NCBI RefSeq assembly: GCF_002105155.1
Contig: NW_019028989.1
Span: 496,001-560,000, forward strand
Source: Lobosporangium transversale
Taxonomy: Eukaryota > Mortierellomycota > Mortierellomycetes > Mortierellales > Mortierellaceae
Reading direction: 5' to 3'
DNA: 64,000 nucleotides
The position numbers and the translations under genes were made by a program. Under the pieces are notes generated by a model, which searched no databases, was not told the DNA's origin, and saw only the letters and a list, made by a program, of their open reading frames with translations. Below are positions 11,799 through 24,900 of this stretch, one piece after another; the stretch's first letter is position 1, and every line of letters begins with the position of its first letter.

Positions 11799-12739
11799 TG
11801 CTTAAAAATGAATGTATATGTTGTAATTAGGGATGATGTTGTTGTAGACGAGCTGAAATGAAGAATGAATGAATGAATGAAGTGAATGTATGCTGTGAAA
11901 TGCAAGAAAGATAAAAAGTAAAAGAAGGGTAAAGAACAGAATAGCTTAAAAAAGGACAAACAGTCCTGAAACGGTCGAACTAATTTTAAACAAATTGTTT
12001 CTGGTTCAGTTACCGTGCGTGGCAAAGCATGATTGATTAATTGATATTGAATGGTCAATTGTTGTTAACCATCTTTAGACCACCCACTCCATCCCTCCTC
12101 TCTTTTTTACCTAACCTTCGTTCCATCGCGATACCATATAAGGTGAATTACAAACATGTTTCAAGGAAAACTTGTAAACATCCGGATCCTTAAAAATCAT
12201 TCATGTTTGGATGTAGCCGATGTTTTGTTTAATTGCACCACACTTTCAAACCAATTAACTTTGAACGTTGCACACAATCAATATTCGCCCTCTCTATCAG
12301 CACAACATCCAAGACTTTGATTAATACAAATATATCTTTAAAACATAAACTCTCCCCATTTTCATTCTTCTCTTTTGCTCTCAATCTGCTTCTAGAATTT
12401 TGTCAGCTTGCAATAGGTCGCCAAAGAATTCGACAGTGTTTCTCAAAAAGTCGTCGATAATCTTTCATTTCGAGTCGCTCCAACTAATTTTTGCTTTGTG
12501 TTACTCCCACAAGATGTAAACAGAACAATTGCAGCATAGGATCAACAACTAAAAAATCGCATATTCTAAGTTTTGATTATGTTACATCACGGAAAACTAA
12601 AGCACTGAATATCAATCCGAATACCTACGCAAGGTACTGCGCATCATATCATAAATGCTACGAGTCTAGAATGCTATTTTATTGATACTAGGTCTATAAG
12701 ATAAGCTAAAGCTGTGGGTGGGAATAATGTAAAGCACTC
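11799..12739. other. Spacer between ERO1 and beta-lactamase-like gene 1
   Basis: About 940 bases. The part next to 11798 must contain the ERO1 promoter; it is pyrimidine-rich on the ERO1 coding strand and contains a short ATGA/TTCA repeat near 11865-11880. The rest carries only short frames with no protein resemblance. Confidence 0.5.
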
Positions 12740-14632
12740 TTATTTGGTTTTGGTGAACTGCTTCCAACCTTCAGGCATCTTGGCTTGGAATCCAGAAACA
12801 CCGCCATCGCTTCCTTGTTCAAAGGTCAAGAACACTCCAGTCGCGGCCCCATCGTCAACAAAGGCCATCTTGAAAGAATCATAATGGTAATGCTCCATCT
12901 TGGACTCAAGCTTGTTGAAAGTAATGAAGAGTGCATCCTCTTTTCCATCAACAGGCCTGAGTTCGACAGTCATCTCACCATAGATCGGGTGGGTATATTT
13001 GCCAGTGAAGTCTGAGAGGGGACGAGTCGTGGGCTTGGACTTGACCAAAGGCGGTAAATCACCGCCATTCAGTTGATATGCTATGTAGTCGTAAAAACCT
13101 TTGCTCTGTGCAACAGAGAGTGCCAACCAATCTTCCGTCTTTGGCAACCCAAACAACTCATCTGCAATAAGGAATGGTAAGTACCCGACAAGTCCCGACG
13201 CCTGTAAGCCATTGGACTGTGTAGCAACCACCAAGTCGTCATTAGGAAAGAACTGCAAGTTTGAAATGAAACTGGAGATACTGCCATCTAAAACATGACA
13301 GCAGACAGAGAGATCAATTAATGTGACATCGGGTTAGAAAATACAATCTGCGCACCAACTTGGCCTGAACTGATAACTTCAGACTTACCATGACTCAAAA
13401 AAGTTTTTCCTTTGTAGCTGTCTATCAACCAACCCATGCCATAGGCTTGGGTCGGAGCGAAATCAGCTGTCAGCCTTTGATTCGAGAAGAAAGTGTGTCC
13501 ACTGCAGACTTCACGGATACTGTCCTTATTCAAAACCTGCTTATCCTTTGATTTGCCGCCATTCATGATCACCTGGCCATATCGAGTAAGGTCAAGGACA
13601 TTCGAGTACATGTCCCCTGCGGGCGCAACTGACAAATAAATAGGGCTCAGTTCTCCATATTCAAACTTGCCTTTGACTGCATCTTCAAATGACCATGCAA
13701 AACTAGGGATAGCATGGTTGCTGGATCTTTTCTTCATAGCCATTGGCCCGAATCCAGTATTCTTGAGACCAAGTGGCTTAACAACCTTGTTTTCGACCAA
13801 TTTCTCCCAGGAGGTCCCAGCAACTCTGGCAGAGGCTTCACCAATAGCTGCGTACATGATGTTGTTGTACACAGCCTTGGTTTTGAGCTTTCGGTCCAAT
13901 TTGTCGTACTTGATACGCTTGATCAGATCCAATCTAGTGATATTGGCCTTCAGCCACGCTGCATCGTGTCTGAGCATGCCCTGTAAAAACAGGTGATGAC
14001 GTGTTAGTTTTAATGTTTTATTAACTTTTTTTTTTTTTTTTTTTTTTTTTTTGGAAGATAAATAAACTTACTGTTCGATGAGACAACAAGTCCACTGCGG
14101 TGAGTTCGGAAGTTAGAACAGGATCATCAACTTCAAACTCGGGAAGATATTTAGAAACAGGAGTCTGGTCCCAGTCCATCTTTCCTTCTGCCACCAATTC
14201 TCCAATAGCTGCAGCAGTGAAGGATTTGGTGATGGATCCCATCGGCATTAAAGTCTAGAAAATTAGTAAAAAAAAAAATACATTTGAGCTTTATGTGATC
14301 ATTAGGAAAAAAATACATGTAAAATGAATACTTTATAAAAAGACAACTACCTCTGGTTCGAAGGGGTCTTTGGCATTGCGTTTACCAAATCCTTCAGCAA
14401 AAACCAATTTGCCCTTGTAAAGAACCGCGACGCTCATGCCAGGGATACCGCTTTCGACTCTGGCCTTCTCAATCACAGAACGCAGGTTCGACAGCGAAGC
14501 GGGGGCCGAAACCCTATTGTCCCCTAGGTCTTCATCTTGGGCAGTAACAGCAGAAGGGCTCAAGAGCACCAAAATGGTCGGGATGGCGACCGAGAGGAAA
14601 CTTCTCAGTCTCTTGGGTGAGAAAGCTACCAT
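12740..14632 (-). CDS. Secreted serine beta-lactamase-fold hydrolase, copy 1
   Basis: Member of the class C beta-lactamase / penicillin-binding-protein-like family. In fungi such proteins are usually esterases or peptidases rather than true beta-lactamases, and the substrate cannot be read from sequence. Four exons, 14351-14632, 14072-14254, 13389-13980 and 12740-13287, give 534 residues. The start is the ATG reading MVAFSPKRL, followed by a hydrophobic signal (FLSVAIPTILVLLSPSAVTA). The catalytic SxxK is GSITKSF, the YxN motif is YNNIMYAAIGEA, and the third motif region is FLSHG at an exon end. The C-terminal 150 residues (DFTGKYTHPIYGEMTVE, MEHYHYDSF) form the small beta domain often attached to these hydrolases. 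Neighbouring copies 2 and 3 show local duplication. Confidence 0.9.
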
Positions 14633-17215
14633 GATCTTTGGGAAATCAGTTTTTTCTTTTTTTTTTACAGTTGAATTCAAGTTGTAATGATTGCTAGTGA
14701 AGTAGATTGTTTTAATGAAGAACAAAAGATGGAACTCCCCTAGACAAGGTATTTATATTATGAGGTTAGCGAGTAAAAGTAGGCTGTTGACAATGACCGC
14801 TTCTTCTATTTCGCGAACTAGACTGTTCCTGGCTCGATAGCTCTCATGTGAGTAGTTCAGATTTTTTTCTCCTAGGGAAGAAAGACTTGGCGTTTTCAAA
14901 ATGAGAAAGCCCGTAGTGCAGAGTTTTTAAGATTTTGGCGTATTGGGCTTTTGCTAATTTCATGCTGCGAGCGAAATTCGACTTTAGAAGATCTCGAGTC
15001 TTATTTTTTTTTATTCCGCCAAGAACAGATTCGCTTTTTTTTTTTTTTTTTTTTTTTTCCTTCGTTATTTTTCCACTCTAGGTCCCCCTATGATATATCG
15101 TTCATGATCATGAAAAATATGTGGGAAGTGTGCTTCCATTCTCAACAACCAAAACTCTTGGTGAAGAAGAAAAGCTTTATCTTAAAAACAGACATCCAGA
15201 TAGTCAGAAAGCTTATGAAACGGATTATAAATGTAGCCCATGCTTTCCCAGCACATATTACATTTATACTTACAAAGACCCTTTCTTTTTTGCCTGGCTT
15301 TTATCTGTCTCATCAGAAATAATAGGAATCTTCAACTGACAATCCAAAAAAAAAAAAAAAAAAAAAAAAAATTATGTGACGAAATGACTTGCCATGTACA
15401 TGTATGCCGATCAAAAAAATAAAGTTCGGCTCTAGTTGTGTCATATTTGAAGATCAAAAGAAGGCTGTCGAGCTCTGTCATTCATATATTTGTATCTATT
15501 GAAATGAACCTTCGCCTGTATTAAGGATCTAATTAAGTCTAGCATGTAATGCTTCGTGACGGATGCTTCGCTATTAGCATTATATATTGATCATAATATC
15601 CCTGGGCTCCAGAATCCCCAGGTCTCTCATCATATCAATAGGAATTTATATTTGGTGCAATAATTTTATTTTTTTCAAGTCATACATCATTAAAAAGATA
15701 TACATGTACACTCCTCTCTAGGTTACGACAAGACTGCGCAGCCTTGCTTTGCATGTATACATTCGTTACGTGCTTAAGACATTGGGACGAGGTGAGATTA
15801 TACTGTAGCAATCTCATTTTGATTTGCGAATTGTGCTGCTGCATACATCTCCCCTGCGTACTTCCTCACTGGACATGTCCACTTTCTCACCTTTTATCAC
15901 ATTCAGCCTCGATAAACTCTTTTACATAGGATGTGGTTTAGTGTTGATCCCTCATTCAGACAATTAGACTCTCGCTTTGCTTGGCAGCTCGATCTCCACC
16001 ATCAGTCAAACGTGGAAAGTTTTGTATGGCAACCCAACAATCTATTTTTATTTCTTGTACACTATCACATATTTTTGTCCAAATGGTCGGAGTATGTAAA
16101 ACCCACGTTTTCATCGACCAATTCCATACTCCAGAATCGGGTTTCTTAGATCGAAAAGCATAATAAAAAAATATTTTTCTTACTCTTGTAAATGCTTGCA
16201 AATGATGTTGAGCGAAATCAATTCCTAGGTTACCTCATCAAGGAAAAACAGGCCGTTAACTCTTGATGTTAAGGTTCCCGTGGAAACAAAGCTTTATCTT
16301 TAACACAGTGCAATAATAAGACCGCGCTAAGAAAAATCCTATGCTGGGACAACATGTTCGTCATAACTTATATCTATCATTTTATATACCTTGGCCTCTT
16401 TTTTTGTTTTCGAAAATGCTTTTTGAGAAGTAGCTGTTAATTTCGTTGCAGCTTTTGTTGCGCCACCATTATGCCCGTGCTCATAGTGGATCACTACAAA
16501 AGCAAATCGAGACAACGTCAACGACAGAATACACACTTATATACTACTACTGTAAAACTTAAAACATCCGTGTAAACAGACGGATTCTTCACAAGCAAAC
16601 GAGAATTATTACCATATGATTTATTGACTTCGAATCGAGAACCATTCATCACCTTGGTGTTTAACTACCTGTATCTCGACTGACGAAAAGAGCAAATTCA
16701 TAAATTGGATGCCCCAGGATCAGTCCTCATGATAATTTTTTATTTATTTACTGTTGAACATTAAGTCTTCAATAAAATTTTACTGTTTCTCGCTTTTGAG
16801 ATCTTCGAAAGAAAAAAAAAAAAAAAAAAAAAAGAGGCATGGTAATCTTCGTACGCGCTATGAGCTGAACAAGAAGGGCATCCAGAATCTAATATGCTCC
16901 AAGATATGTGAACATGTACAACATTTTGCGGATGGCCAGGGCTGTTGCCCCAATAAGGTTTTACAGGCACGATTATGGTTGCTCTAACTGCTGATTAAGC
17001 TTAAAGACCACAGACCCACGGACATGACATAGGCTGAGGGCTCCTGTTATGCATCCTTGGAGCCAATCTCTATTCAATAAGACCTATCTTCTACACCTTT
17101 TTTTTTTTTTTTTTTTTTTTTGATGATAGGAGTCAAGTTCGCCTGGGATGAGGAACGTTCTGATTCGCAACTTTATTCCATTCCGTGAGAGAGGAAAAAA
17201 TGAAGACGATGCTTT
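14633..17215. other. Spacer between beta-lactamase-like copies 1 and 2
   Basis: About 2.6 kb with no supportable gene. It contains homopolymer tracts (T near 15036, A near 15346 and 16812, T near 17099), AT-rich sequence and only short frames. The end next to 14632 should carry the copy 1 promoter. Confidence 0.55.
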
Positions 17216-19145
17216 TCAGGGCTGATTAACAACTTTCACAAAGGATTGGGGGCCATCCGGAAGCTCAACTATGAAACTAATAATACTACCGTCAGCCTCT
17301 TGTTGAAACGTGATAAGAAATACAGAGATCAAATCACTGTTTTTGATAACACCCTTGAAAGTGTCATAATGATAGTGCTCTAGCTTGTCATCCAGCTGAT
17401 TGAATCGGAAAAAGAGCGATGATCCGGTCGACGCGGACTTGGGCTCGGACCTGAGCTCAATAATGAAGGTGCCGTACAAAGGATGAATGTACTGGCCCGC
17501 AAACTCAATTAAAGGGCGAGATGTAGGTTTACCCTTAATTTTTGGAGGTAAGAAATCGCCATTAAATACCTTGGAAGCAGTCTCGTAGGATGCCTTGATA
17601 TCCTGAGTCAACCTGAACAACCAGTCTTCAGTCTTGGGTAATGCAAGGATCTCATCCGCGATGAAATAGGGGAGGAATTTGGTCATCGCAGAAGAGTACC
17701 TCATGTTGGACTGCACAGCAATAACCAAATCGTCATCAGGGAACATAAACAGGCTTGAAGCGAAAGAGGAAGCTACACCACCTATCATCCGTCATCACGA
17801 TAAACGATTTGTTAAAAAAAACTCCCTAAGATCTTTGATATGTCATCGCATATTAATCCCTTACCATGATAAACGAGGTATCTTCCTTTGTAACTGTCTA
17901 TCAACCATCCGAAACCGTATGTCAATGTTGGTGCAAAGTCTGGTGAACGCCTTGCACTCTTGTCCAACGTATGCCCGCTGAGGATTTCTTTAATGCTTTC
18001 CTTGTTTAGTACTTGCGTTCCGTTGACTTGCCCAGAGCTCAGTATTGCCTGGCCATACTGAACTAGATCTAGGACGTTGGAATACATGTCTCCTGCTGGT
18101 GCAGCAGCCGGATAAACAAGGTCCAGATCCCCCAATTGATACTTTCCATCTAAAGCATCGGCAAATGACGCCGCAGAAACTGGGATCGCATGGTCTGTGG
18201 ATCGTTTCTTCATCGCCATCTGCCCAAACCCTGTGCTTTTTAGACCAAGGGGATTGACAACTCTTCCTTCAACTAAGTTTTCCCAGGAAGTGCCGGCAGC
18301 CCTGGCAGAAGCTTCCCCGACAACTGCGTACATAATACTGTTGTATTGAGTCTTTGCTTTAAGTTTACGGTTCAGTTTGACGCTCTTGAGGCGCTTAATC
18401 AGTTCAATTCTAGTGATATTTGCCTTATACCAAGCTAAATCGTGTCTAGGCATACCCTGATTTTATGGCAAGGGGGAGGAAAGTGATAATTATAATATTA
18501 GTAAGTCACCAGAGATAATTATGGATAAAAACAGCACTACTCAAGGAAGTAAGTCGAGGATACGCTTACAGTTCGATGAGACAATAAATCCGCGACGGTG
18601 AGTTGGAGCGTCAAATCAGGGTCCTCTAATTCGAACTCAGGAAGGTATTTGGAAACTGGAGTGATGTCCCAATCCATCTTCCCTACTGCAACTAGCTCCC
18701 CAATGGCAGCAGCTGTGAATGACTTTGTAATTGACCCTATTGGCGCCAATGTCTAATTCCCATGAATATGAGAAAAAAGAGTCGTAAAAAAGATCGGGCT
18801 TCCGTTCTTTAATTCTTTTCTTTTCTTTTCTTTTCATTTCTTTTTTTTTTTTTTTTTTTTTTTTTCTCTTTTTCTCTTTACCTCAGGTCGATAAGGATCT
18901 TTGCCGTTTCGTGCGCCAAACCCCTCAGCAAAAATAATTTTACCTTTATGAAGGACTGCTACAGCCAACCCTGAGATACCGCTGTTAATGCGAGCCTTTT
19001 CGATTTGGGAGTGCAAATTTGACAGTTTTGTTTGGTCGATAGCATCTTGGTGTTGTGCATTTGTCGAATTCAGTAGTAGTAAGAAAAGTAAGATGGCGAT
19101 GAGGGGAGCGTCTGCAAGCTTATTGAGTAATAAAAGAGTGCCCAT
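17216..19145 (-). CDS. Secreted serine beta-lactamase-fold hydrolase, copy 2
   Basis: Tandem paralogue of the gene at 12740. Exons 18882-19145, 18570-18752, 17865-18456 and 17216-17781 match copy 1 exon for exon; exons 2 and 3 have identical lengths (183 and 592 bases), and the protein is also 534 residues. The signal peptide is APLIAILLFLLLLNSTNAQ. Catalytic motifs are intact: GSITKSF (SxxK), YNSIMYAVVGEA (YxN) and VYHG before the last intron. The C-terminal domain has EFAGQYIHPLYGTF and LEHYHYDTF. Both copies keep conserved blocks such as FTAAAIGELVA and GTSWE, so both are probably functional secreted enzymes. Expression differences cannot be judged. Confidence 0.9.
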
Positions 19146-20198
19146 GCTATTGTGGCCATAAGCGTGTGAGAGATAGTAAGGTGTTACAAGTGTTGAGAGA
19201 GATTAATTCTATGCTGCTGAGTCTCCTATAAATCAAACAAACAAAAACAAAGAATTTATACGCTTCCGTGTTGGAGAGGGGGTATCGTGATGACGAAGGA
19301 TACTGACACAAGTGTGTTACCCTCAGGAAAACTGCTTATTTCTATTTTTATACTTTTCACTGCTGACTTTTGCTTCCCGATGGGCGAAAACCTTTATCTA
19401 TGACATCCACAAGCAAGCAGGAGTGGCTAGGCACTATGCTCGCACGGATTAAATAGTTTGTTTTTCACTTTCCTGAAACTAGAATCATTGACGTCCAATC
19501 GTTGGTACGACGCGTTTAATTATAGTTAATTCGCACCGTCACATCACTCTTGCTCTGAACATTTGACCTAATGAACGATCTGAGACCTCGGGTTTCTACC
19601 AAGAACCCTAAAACATCTTCCTTCCCACGCTGAACAAATTCTAGAAGCGAAAACAAGGTTCGATCGTCATTGGCGACAGCTTGAAAATTATGTTATTGAC
19701 TTGGCTTAGTTAGATGAACACTGAGAACAATAGCCCTCTATAGGACGAGGGCACAATCTGACGGCAATTTGTTTTGATTTAGTGAGTTGGGCCCCTTTTT
19801 TGATTCAAACGCCACACATTCATTAACCTCTTGGTGTCCTTGCCATCTAATCTGTTGTCGGGCTAACCAAAGGTCTAATTGGTTCGCTTACGAAGTAGAA
19901 GGGAGGTTGCGAATTGATTTACTCTTTACTTTGAGTCCACGTGCACCAAGGTGCATCCTTCTAACGTTGAATAGAATGACATGAGCTTGTTCGAAGAGGA
20001 TGGAATGGTTGGCTATTATTTAAGCAGGGAACTGGCATTACGCAGCCTCCGCTTTTATTAATGAGATTCACTTCGCACTTTATAGAGGGATATTAATATG
20101 ATATTAATAAGTATAAGGTAAAGGAGCAAGCTAACTGAGTTGATCCTGTTTAACATTAGTTTCTATTTGTGTGATCCATAGAGATCCTTTTGCCTTGT
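19146..20198. other. Spacer upstream of beta-lactamase-like copy 2
   Basis: About 1 kb between copy 2 and the decayed copy 3. It must hold the copy 2 promoter at its left end. No gene or conserved element is visible. Confidence 0.5.
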
Positions 20199-20665
20199 TC
20201 AAGCTTGCTTTGTTGGGCCCTCAATCTTGCTGAACAAAACAACACCAAACTCGGGGCCCAAATCGAACTGCGCACTGGACACGCCGCCATCGGGGCCTTG
20301 CTGGAAAGTTACGTATGCTCCCTGGTTATACCCATGTTCAATGAGCTGGAACCTGAACGAGTCATAATGGTAGTGCTCCAGCTTGCTATTGAACGTATTT
20401 AGCTTGAAATGGAGAGCACCTGTTTCCAATTGGATTGTGCTATTATCATAAGCTGGATGAGCATAGATGCCAACGAAATCTTGCAAGCTACGGAGGCTTG
20501 TCCTTGATCTGTGGAGGAGGGTTTCCAGCTGCTATTGGCGCCAAGGTTGAACACAGTATTTGAGGATTCTGGACCACTTCACCCAACCAATCTCTGGCCT
20601 TTGGCAACCCAGAGCAAGGAACCAATATGTTGGTAAGTAGCGCTGCAATCCGCTTCAAACCTTTA
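20199..20665 (-). pseudogene. Decayed third beta-lactamase-fold copy, C-terminal fragment
   Basis: The minus strand encodes the last 150 or so residues of the same family: LPKARDWLGEVVQ matches LPKTEDWL of copies 1 and 2, and QDFVGIYAHPAY with KLEHYHYDSFRF matches their C-terminal domain. The two parts are in different frames. A stop codon appears right after IKDKPP near 20492, and the following frame resumes one base out, so at least one frameshift is present. No catalytic SxxK or YxN region is found upstream up to 21500. It is therefore a truncated relic and cannot encode an active enzyme. Confidence 0.85.
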
Positions 20666-21997
20666 GTGGGCTACTACTCGCTCTTTGTTCTGTTCTTTTA
20701 TATCGATCTATTATCGATATTCGATATTCCAGAATTAAATTCGTAAAAAAGAAAAAAGTGTATGCTCCCTAAGGCGAGCAAATGAAGGAAGTGAGGTGGG
20801 TGTGGTGGTTTGTTGGCTCGAATAATAGACGTAAAACTATTTCCTCTCGCCATAGCATTCCATAGTCAGCCCTAAGCTAATATTGGCGAACTCTGACTTT
20901 ACTGGGCTTGGTATGCGATAATTCTTTCGAACATTATCTTGGGCTTTAGATGCTTGATCTTTTCTCTCTCTTCGATCGAGCCAGCAACCTTGCTTTTTGT
21001 TTTGGAACCTCGAGGCTTCTGCGAAAGTTGATAGAGTCTTCCACGTGACTGTATAGTCCAAATTACATAAATTCCATATTCTAAGACATCATTTGAGCGG
21101 ACATTATGCCTACTCTGTAGACACTAACAATAAAAAAAAGAAAAAACTCCTCTTTTGATCCCTTAGAAAAAAGAATCACACAAAACTGCCTTTTCGCATT
21201 AAAGGACATGTGCCGAGGAAAAAGCAAAGAAACAGAGATCTGCGATCTGGTTTCGAGATGGTGATGGCTACTCAATGAAGACCTCAACTGAGAGTTGTCA
21301 GCGCTAGACTCCCTTTTCCGAAATGCTTGAAAGCAAACGTGGTTAATCTTTTAAGGCGGCAAGTTATTTAAACGATCGCTCCCTTCAAAAGGAGAAGTCG
21401 GCTTGCTGTCTGGATCAACCCAATTTTTGGTACACCCTTTTTACAAGGGTGTCTTTATTATATTATCTATATCGTCGAAGGAAGGGGTTTTCGGTTGGGG
21501 GATACCGTTGTGGTAGTTGTGGCTTGTAGACAAGCATGGTCTGTGCTTTTATGTTTCTGTCTAAGGAAGACATGCACCATATTTCTTTACAAGAGAACAG
21601 TAGCTTTGACATGAAAAAAGATGCGAATAAATATCATGCTTAAGGACATATTGTCATAAGCAAACATAATAAAAGTAATGACATCTCATATTCCTAATCG
21701 TGCTAGCGCTTGGCTTGCCTTTTGTTGAGAAACAATCCATGTAGAGGAACGAAGCTCGCTCAAACGTTGCAACTGCATGCATGTCTTCTATTTTTCTTTG
21801 TCATTTTCAATCCCCCCCTCTTTCCCTTACTTTTCTCCTTTTATGTTACCCTCTTTTTTGTTTGCCATATCATCAAGCATTATATACCAATAGATCTTTT
21901 TTCGTAACCTCCCTACATCCTTCCAGATTGTTCATCATAGCAAGTGTATTTCCTTTTTTTGAATACAACCTCTTACATCTCAACAAACGATCAAAAG
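20666..21997. other. Spacer before the coiled-coil gene
   Basis: About 1.3 kb without a supportable gene. It contains the hairpin at 21432-21452 and, at its right end, the pyrimidine-rich promoter and leader of the coiled-coil gene. Confidence 0.5.
21432..21452. repeat. Perfect 8-bp inverted repeat with 5-base loop
   Basis: ACACCCTT is followed after TTTAC by its exact complement AAGGGTGT. It could form a small stem-loop in RNA or DNA. No gene directly abuts it, so its role, if any, is unknown. Confidence 0.6.
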
Positions 21998-24900
21998 ATG
22001 CTTCGATCTTCGCCAAGCCTCACTCCATCGATATCTCCGAATATAAATCAATGTCAAGGACAGCTACGGTGCTTGTCACCCAAACCGAATCGCCAACTTC
22101 TGTTGGCTCTATCGCCAAATAACCTAAAAGAAGATAATGACTATGGTCATAGCAACGTCAGTGGCAATGCAACAGCTGCAAGTGCAAGTCCCATTCGAAC
22201 TCCAGGTTACAAAAGCCCCTATCGCCAAAAATGGTCTCCTTTAGTCCACACTATCGCGGTATGGTTCATTTTTTACTATAGCGGTAACTGACCAACAACA
22301 TCGAAAATTAGAATGCTTACATTACCATAATTATTTGATACACCTAGGAGGCCAGGGAGTCATTTTCAGGGACTGTATTGTAAGCTATAGTTTTTAATAA
22401 ATGGGGCGTTAGAGGACAAGGCCCGATATGCTTATACAGTAACAACCATTTCTTTCTTTTATTGTTTAGTCCCACAAAGCTGTTTGATGACGGGGAAGAT
22501 GAGGTAAGATTTTTCATCATAAAAAAAAGTGCGCTGCCTCTATCAACTCTATTTCTTTCATAGAAGATGGTTTGCCACACTATAAAACAGTTGTATGACC
22601 ACATTATTTAAAAAGAAAAAATGTCCTTCATTTCGTCTTCACCTCCTTCTTTCTGTTTTTCCATCATGATATAAATAGCAATCAGTTGCTCAGAGGGCAG
22701 CTAACAATAACAGTGGTCCTTTGGCGCCATCACTGGAGGTGAATAGCATTATTATGCATCGCGTCTTAACTATTTATTCTTTTTCTCATCGGTCTTCTGT
22801 GTAATGTAACCCTGATGTGATTTCTACCCTTCAACCGTGCTAGCCCAAAGTCTCGGCTCGTCGCGACGAGAAGGAAGATGAGCAAGTCATCTCCATGGAG
22901 GTTCTCCTCTTCGCAATCAAACAACTCACGGTTCATGAGTTTGACGGTCCCTGGAAATCGATTTCATACCCAATAGTCCTTGAGGCATGATATATCTATT
23001 TGACTGTAGATGCATCAGCTCACTTTATTCCACACTTACTGATCAAAACAATTTTTTTTATTGCTATTATTTATTATTTTTTGTCGACAATAGCCACTGT
23101 ATCAGAGACTCCGTGACTACCACGTCTGCCTTAAAAGTGCAAAAAAGAGAACGGGTGGTCAAGCGTCACGATCCAAGTCTTTCATTGCGCCGCCAACGGC
23201 AATGCCGACACCAATTAGAAAAAGCAACACTGCTTCAACCGGGCCTGATTACAACGCAATGAATCCACATTGTGACGTAAATGACAGCAATGGCAATATC
23301 AATAACAACCATCATTATCGTGAAGTTCAAGGGTTGCGAGAAAAAATTAAAGATTTGGAAGCGCAGCTAACGCAATCTCGAAGAGCTCATCATGGTCTCC
23401 TTAAAGACCATATTCTGAATATTGCAGCTGCAACTACAGCAAGCTCTTCTTCATCAAATACCAAGACTGGTCCAACCATAGCATCTATCATGACGGTTAC
23501 AGGTATTGGAATATCAACGTTAGCATCAACTTCAACAGCACCATCGACATCGATGTCCAATACTACAACTTTATCATTAATAGATGCTTTGGCCATCCAG
23601 AACATTCTTGCGGCTGTACCTAATGCCGCTCTTCTGCCTCCTGCTGATGGAAATGATGCAGAAGCACTACAGATGGCACAGCAAAAAGTCTTGACAAAAT
23701 CACAACTATGTTTGCAAGACGCTTTGAGAGCATCAAAGAAGAGCCTTCAAGCCCGCCATACCAACATTCAAGGGTCATCTGAGTCTTCGTTACACTCAGA
23801 TGAGGAGAAGGATGTAGTCACAACAAAGATGGCGAAGGCGACTCATTCCTTTAGCTCAAATTCAATCAATTCCTTGGCTCCACTTAAAGAGCAACAACTT
23901 GACCTCTTCAACAACGCTACATCCCGTCTACTTCGTGCAGAAACAGAGCTTGCACTGCTTAAACTAATCATGGCCCAGAGTCAACGAGAAATATCGGGAC
24001 TAGAAGAAGAAATTTTTAGAAAACAAGCCGAGTTGGCTCATCATCGCACAGTTTTTGATTACATCCTTGAGCTAGAACGGTTGGGATTCGAAATCCAGAT
24101 TCACGAGGGTCAAATCCAGATCAAAGAATTGGAGAGCCTTGTCCAAAAGACAGTGCAAGGAAAGGAGGAAGCAGTTGCGGAGGCTGTCAAGGCCTTAGAA
24201 GGCGAAATAAGATCCCTTCAGCAACAACTGACAGAGAAACGAGAGGCATTTGAGAAGGTACAGGAGCCTCAAATGACAGATCGTCAACAGGATTTGGAAA
24301 CGATCATAATTCAGCTTCGAGACGAATTGGTATTGCAAACTCGGCGAGCCAGAGAAGCTGAGGCGGTTTCAAAAGGTGATCAAGAAGAATTGGAAAGAAC
24401 AAGGGTTAAGCTTCAGAGGGCTTTGTTAGATGGAGATGGGGACGCGGAAGGAGTCATGGTGGAGCATCTTGAAAAGGAATATAAAAAGAAGACAGTAGCC
24501 CTTCGAACCAGCCTGGCGCAGGTATATAGAGTAAACAGACGACTAGGCAGGGAGATGTCGGCCCTAGCGCGTAAGGTCGTCCGTGTGGAATCTATTAATG
24601 AAGAATTGGTAGAACAAGCTAAACAAGATCGGGCAGAAATCAAGAGCCTGAAGTGTCAGGCAGAGTTCCTACAAGAGCAGCTTATTACTGCTTCAGGAAA
24701 GCCTTCCGATGATGTAGGCACGGCATCAGCGGCAGATGAGTGCCTGGTCGCTTCTTTGCAGGAGCAAATCACGGCGCTAGATATCCAAATCGATGGGTTG
24801 TCTTCATCATTGCGCCTTAAGGAGCAAGAACTGGAAGAAGCACATGGAGAGGCTGAGCAGCTTTTGCTTAAGCTCGAGTCAGAGTTGGCACAGCAAAAGG

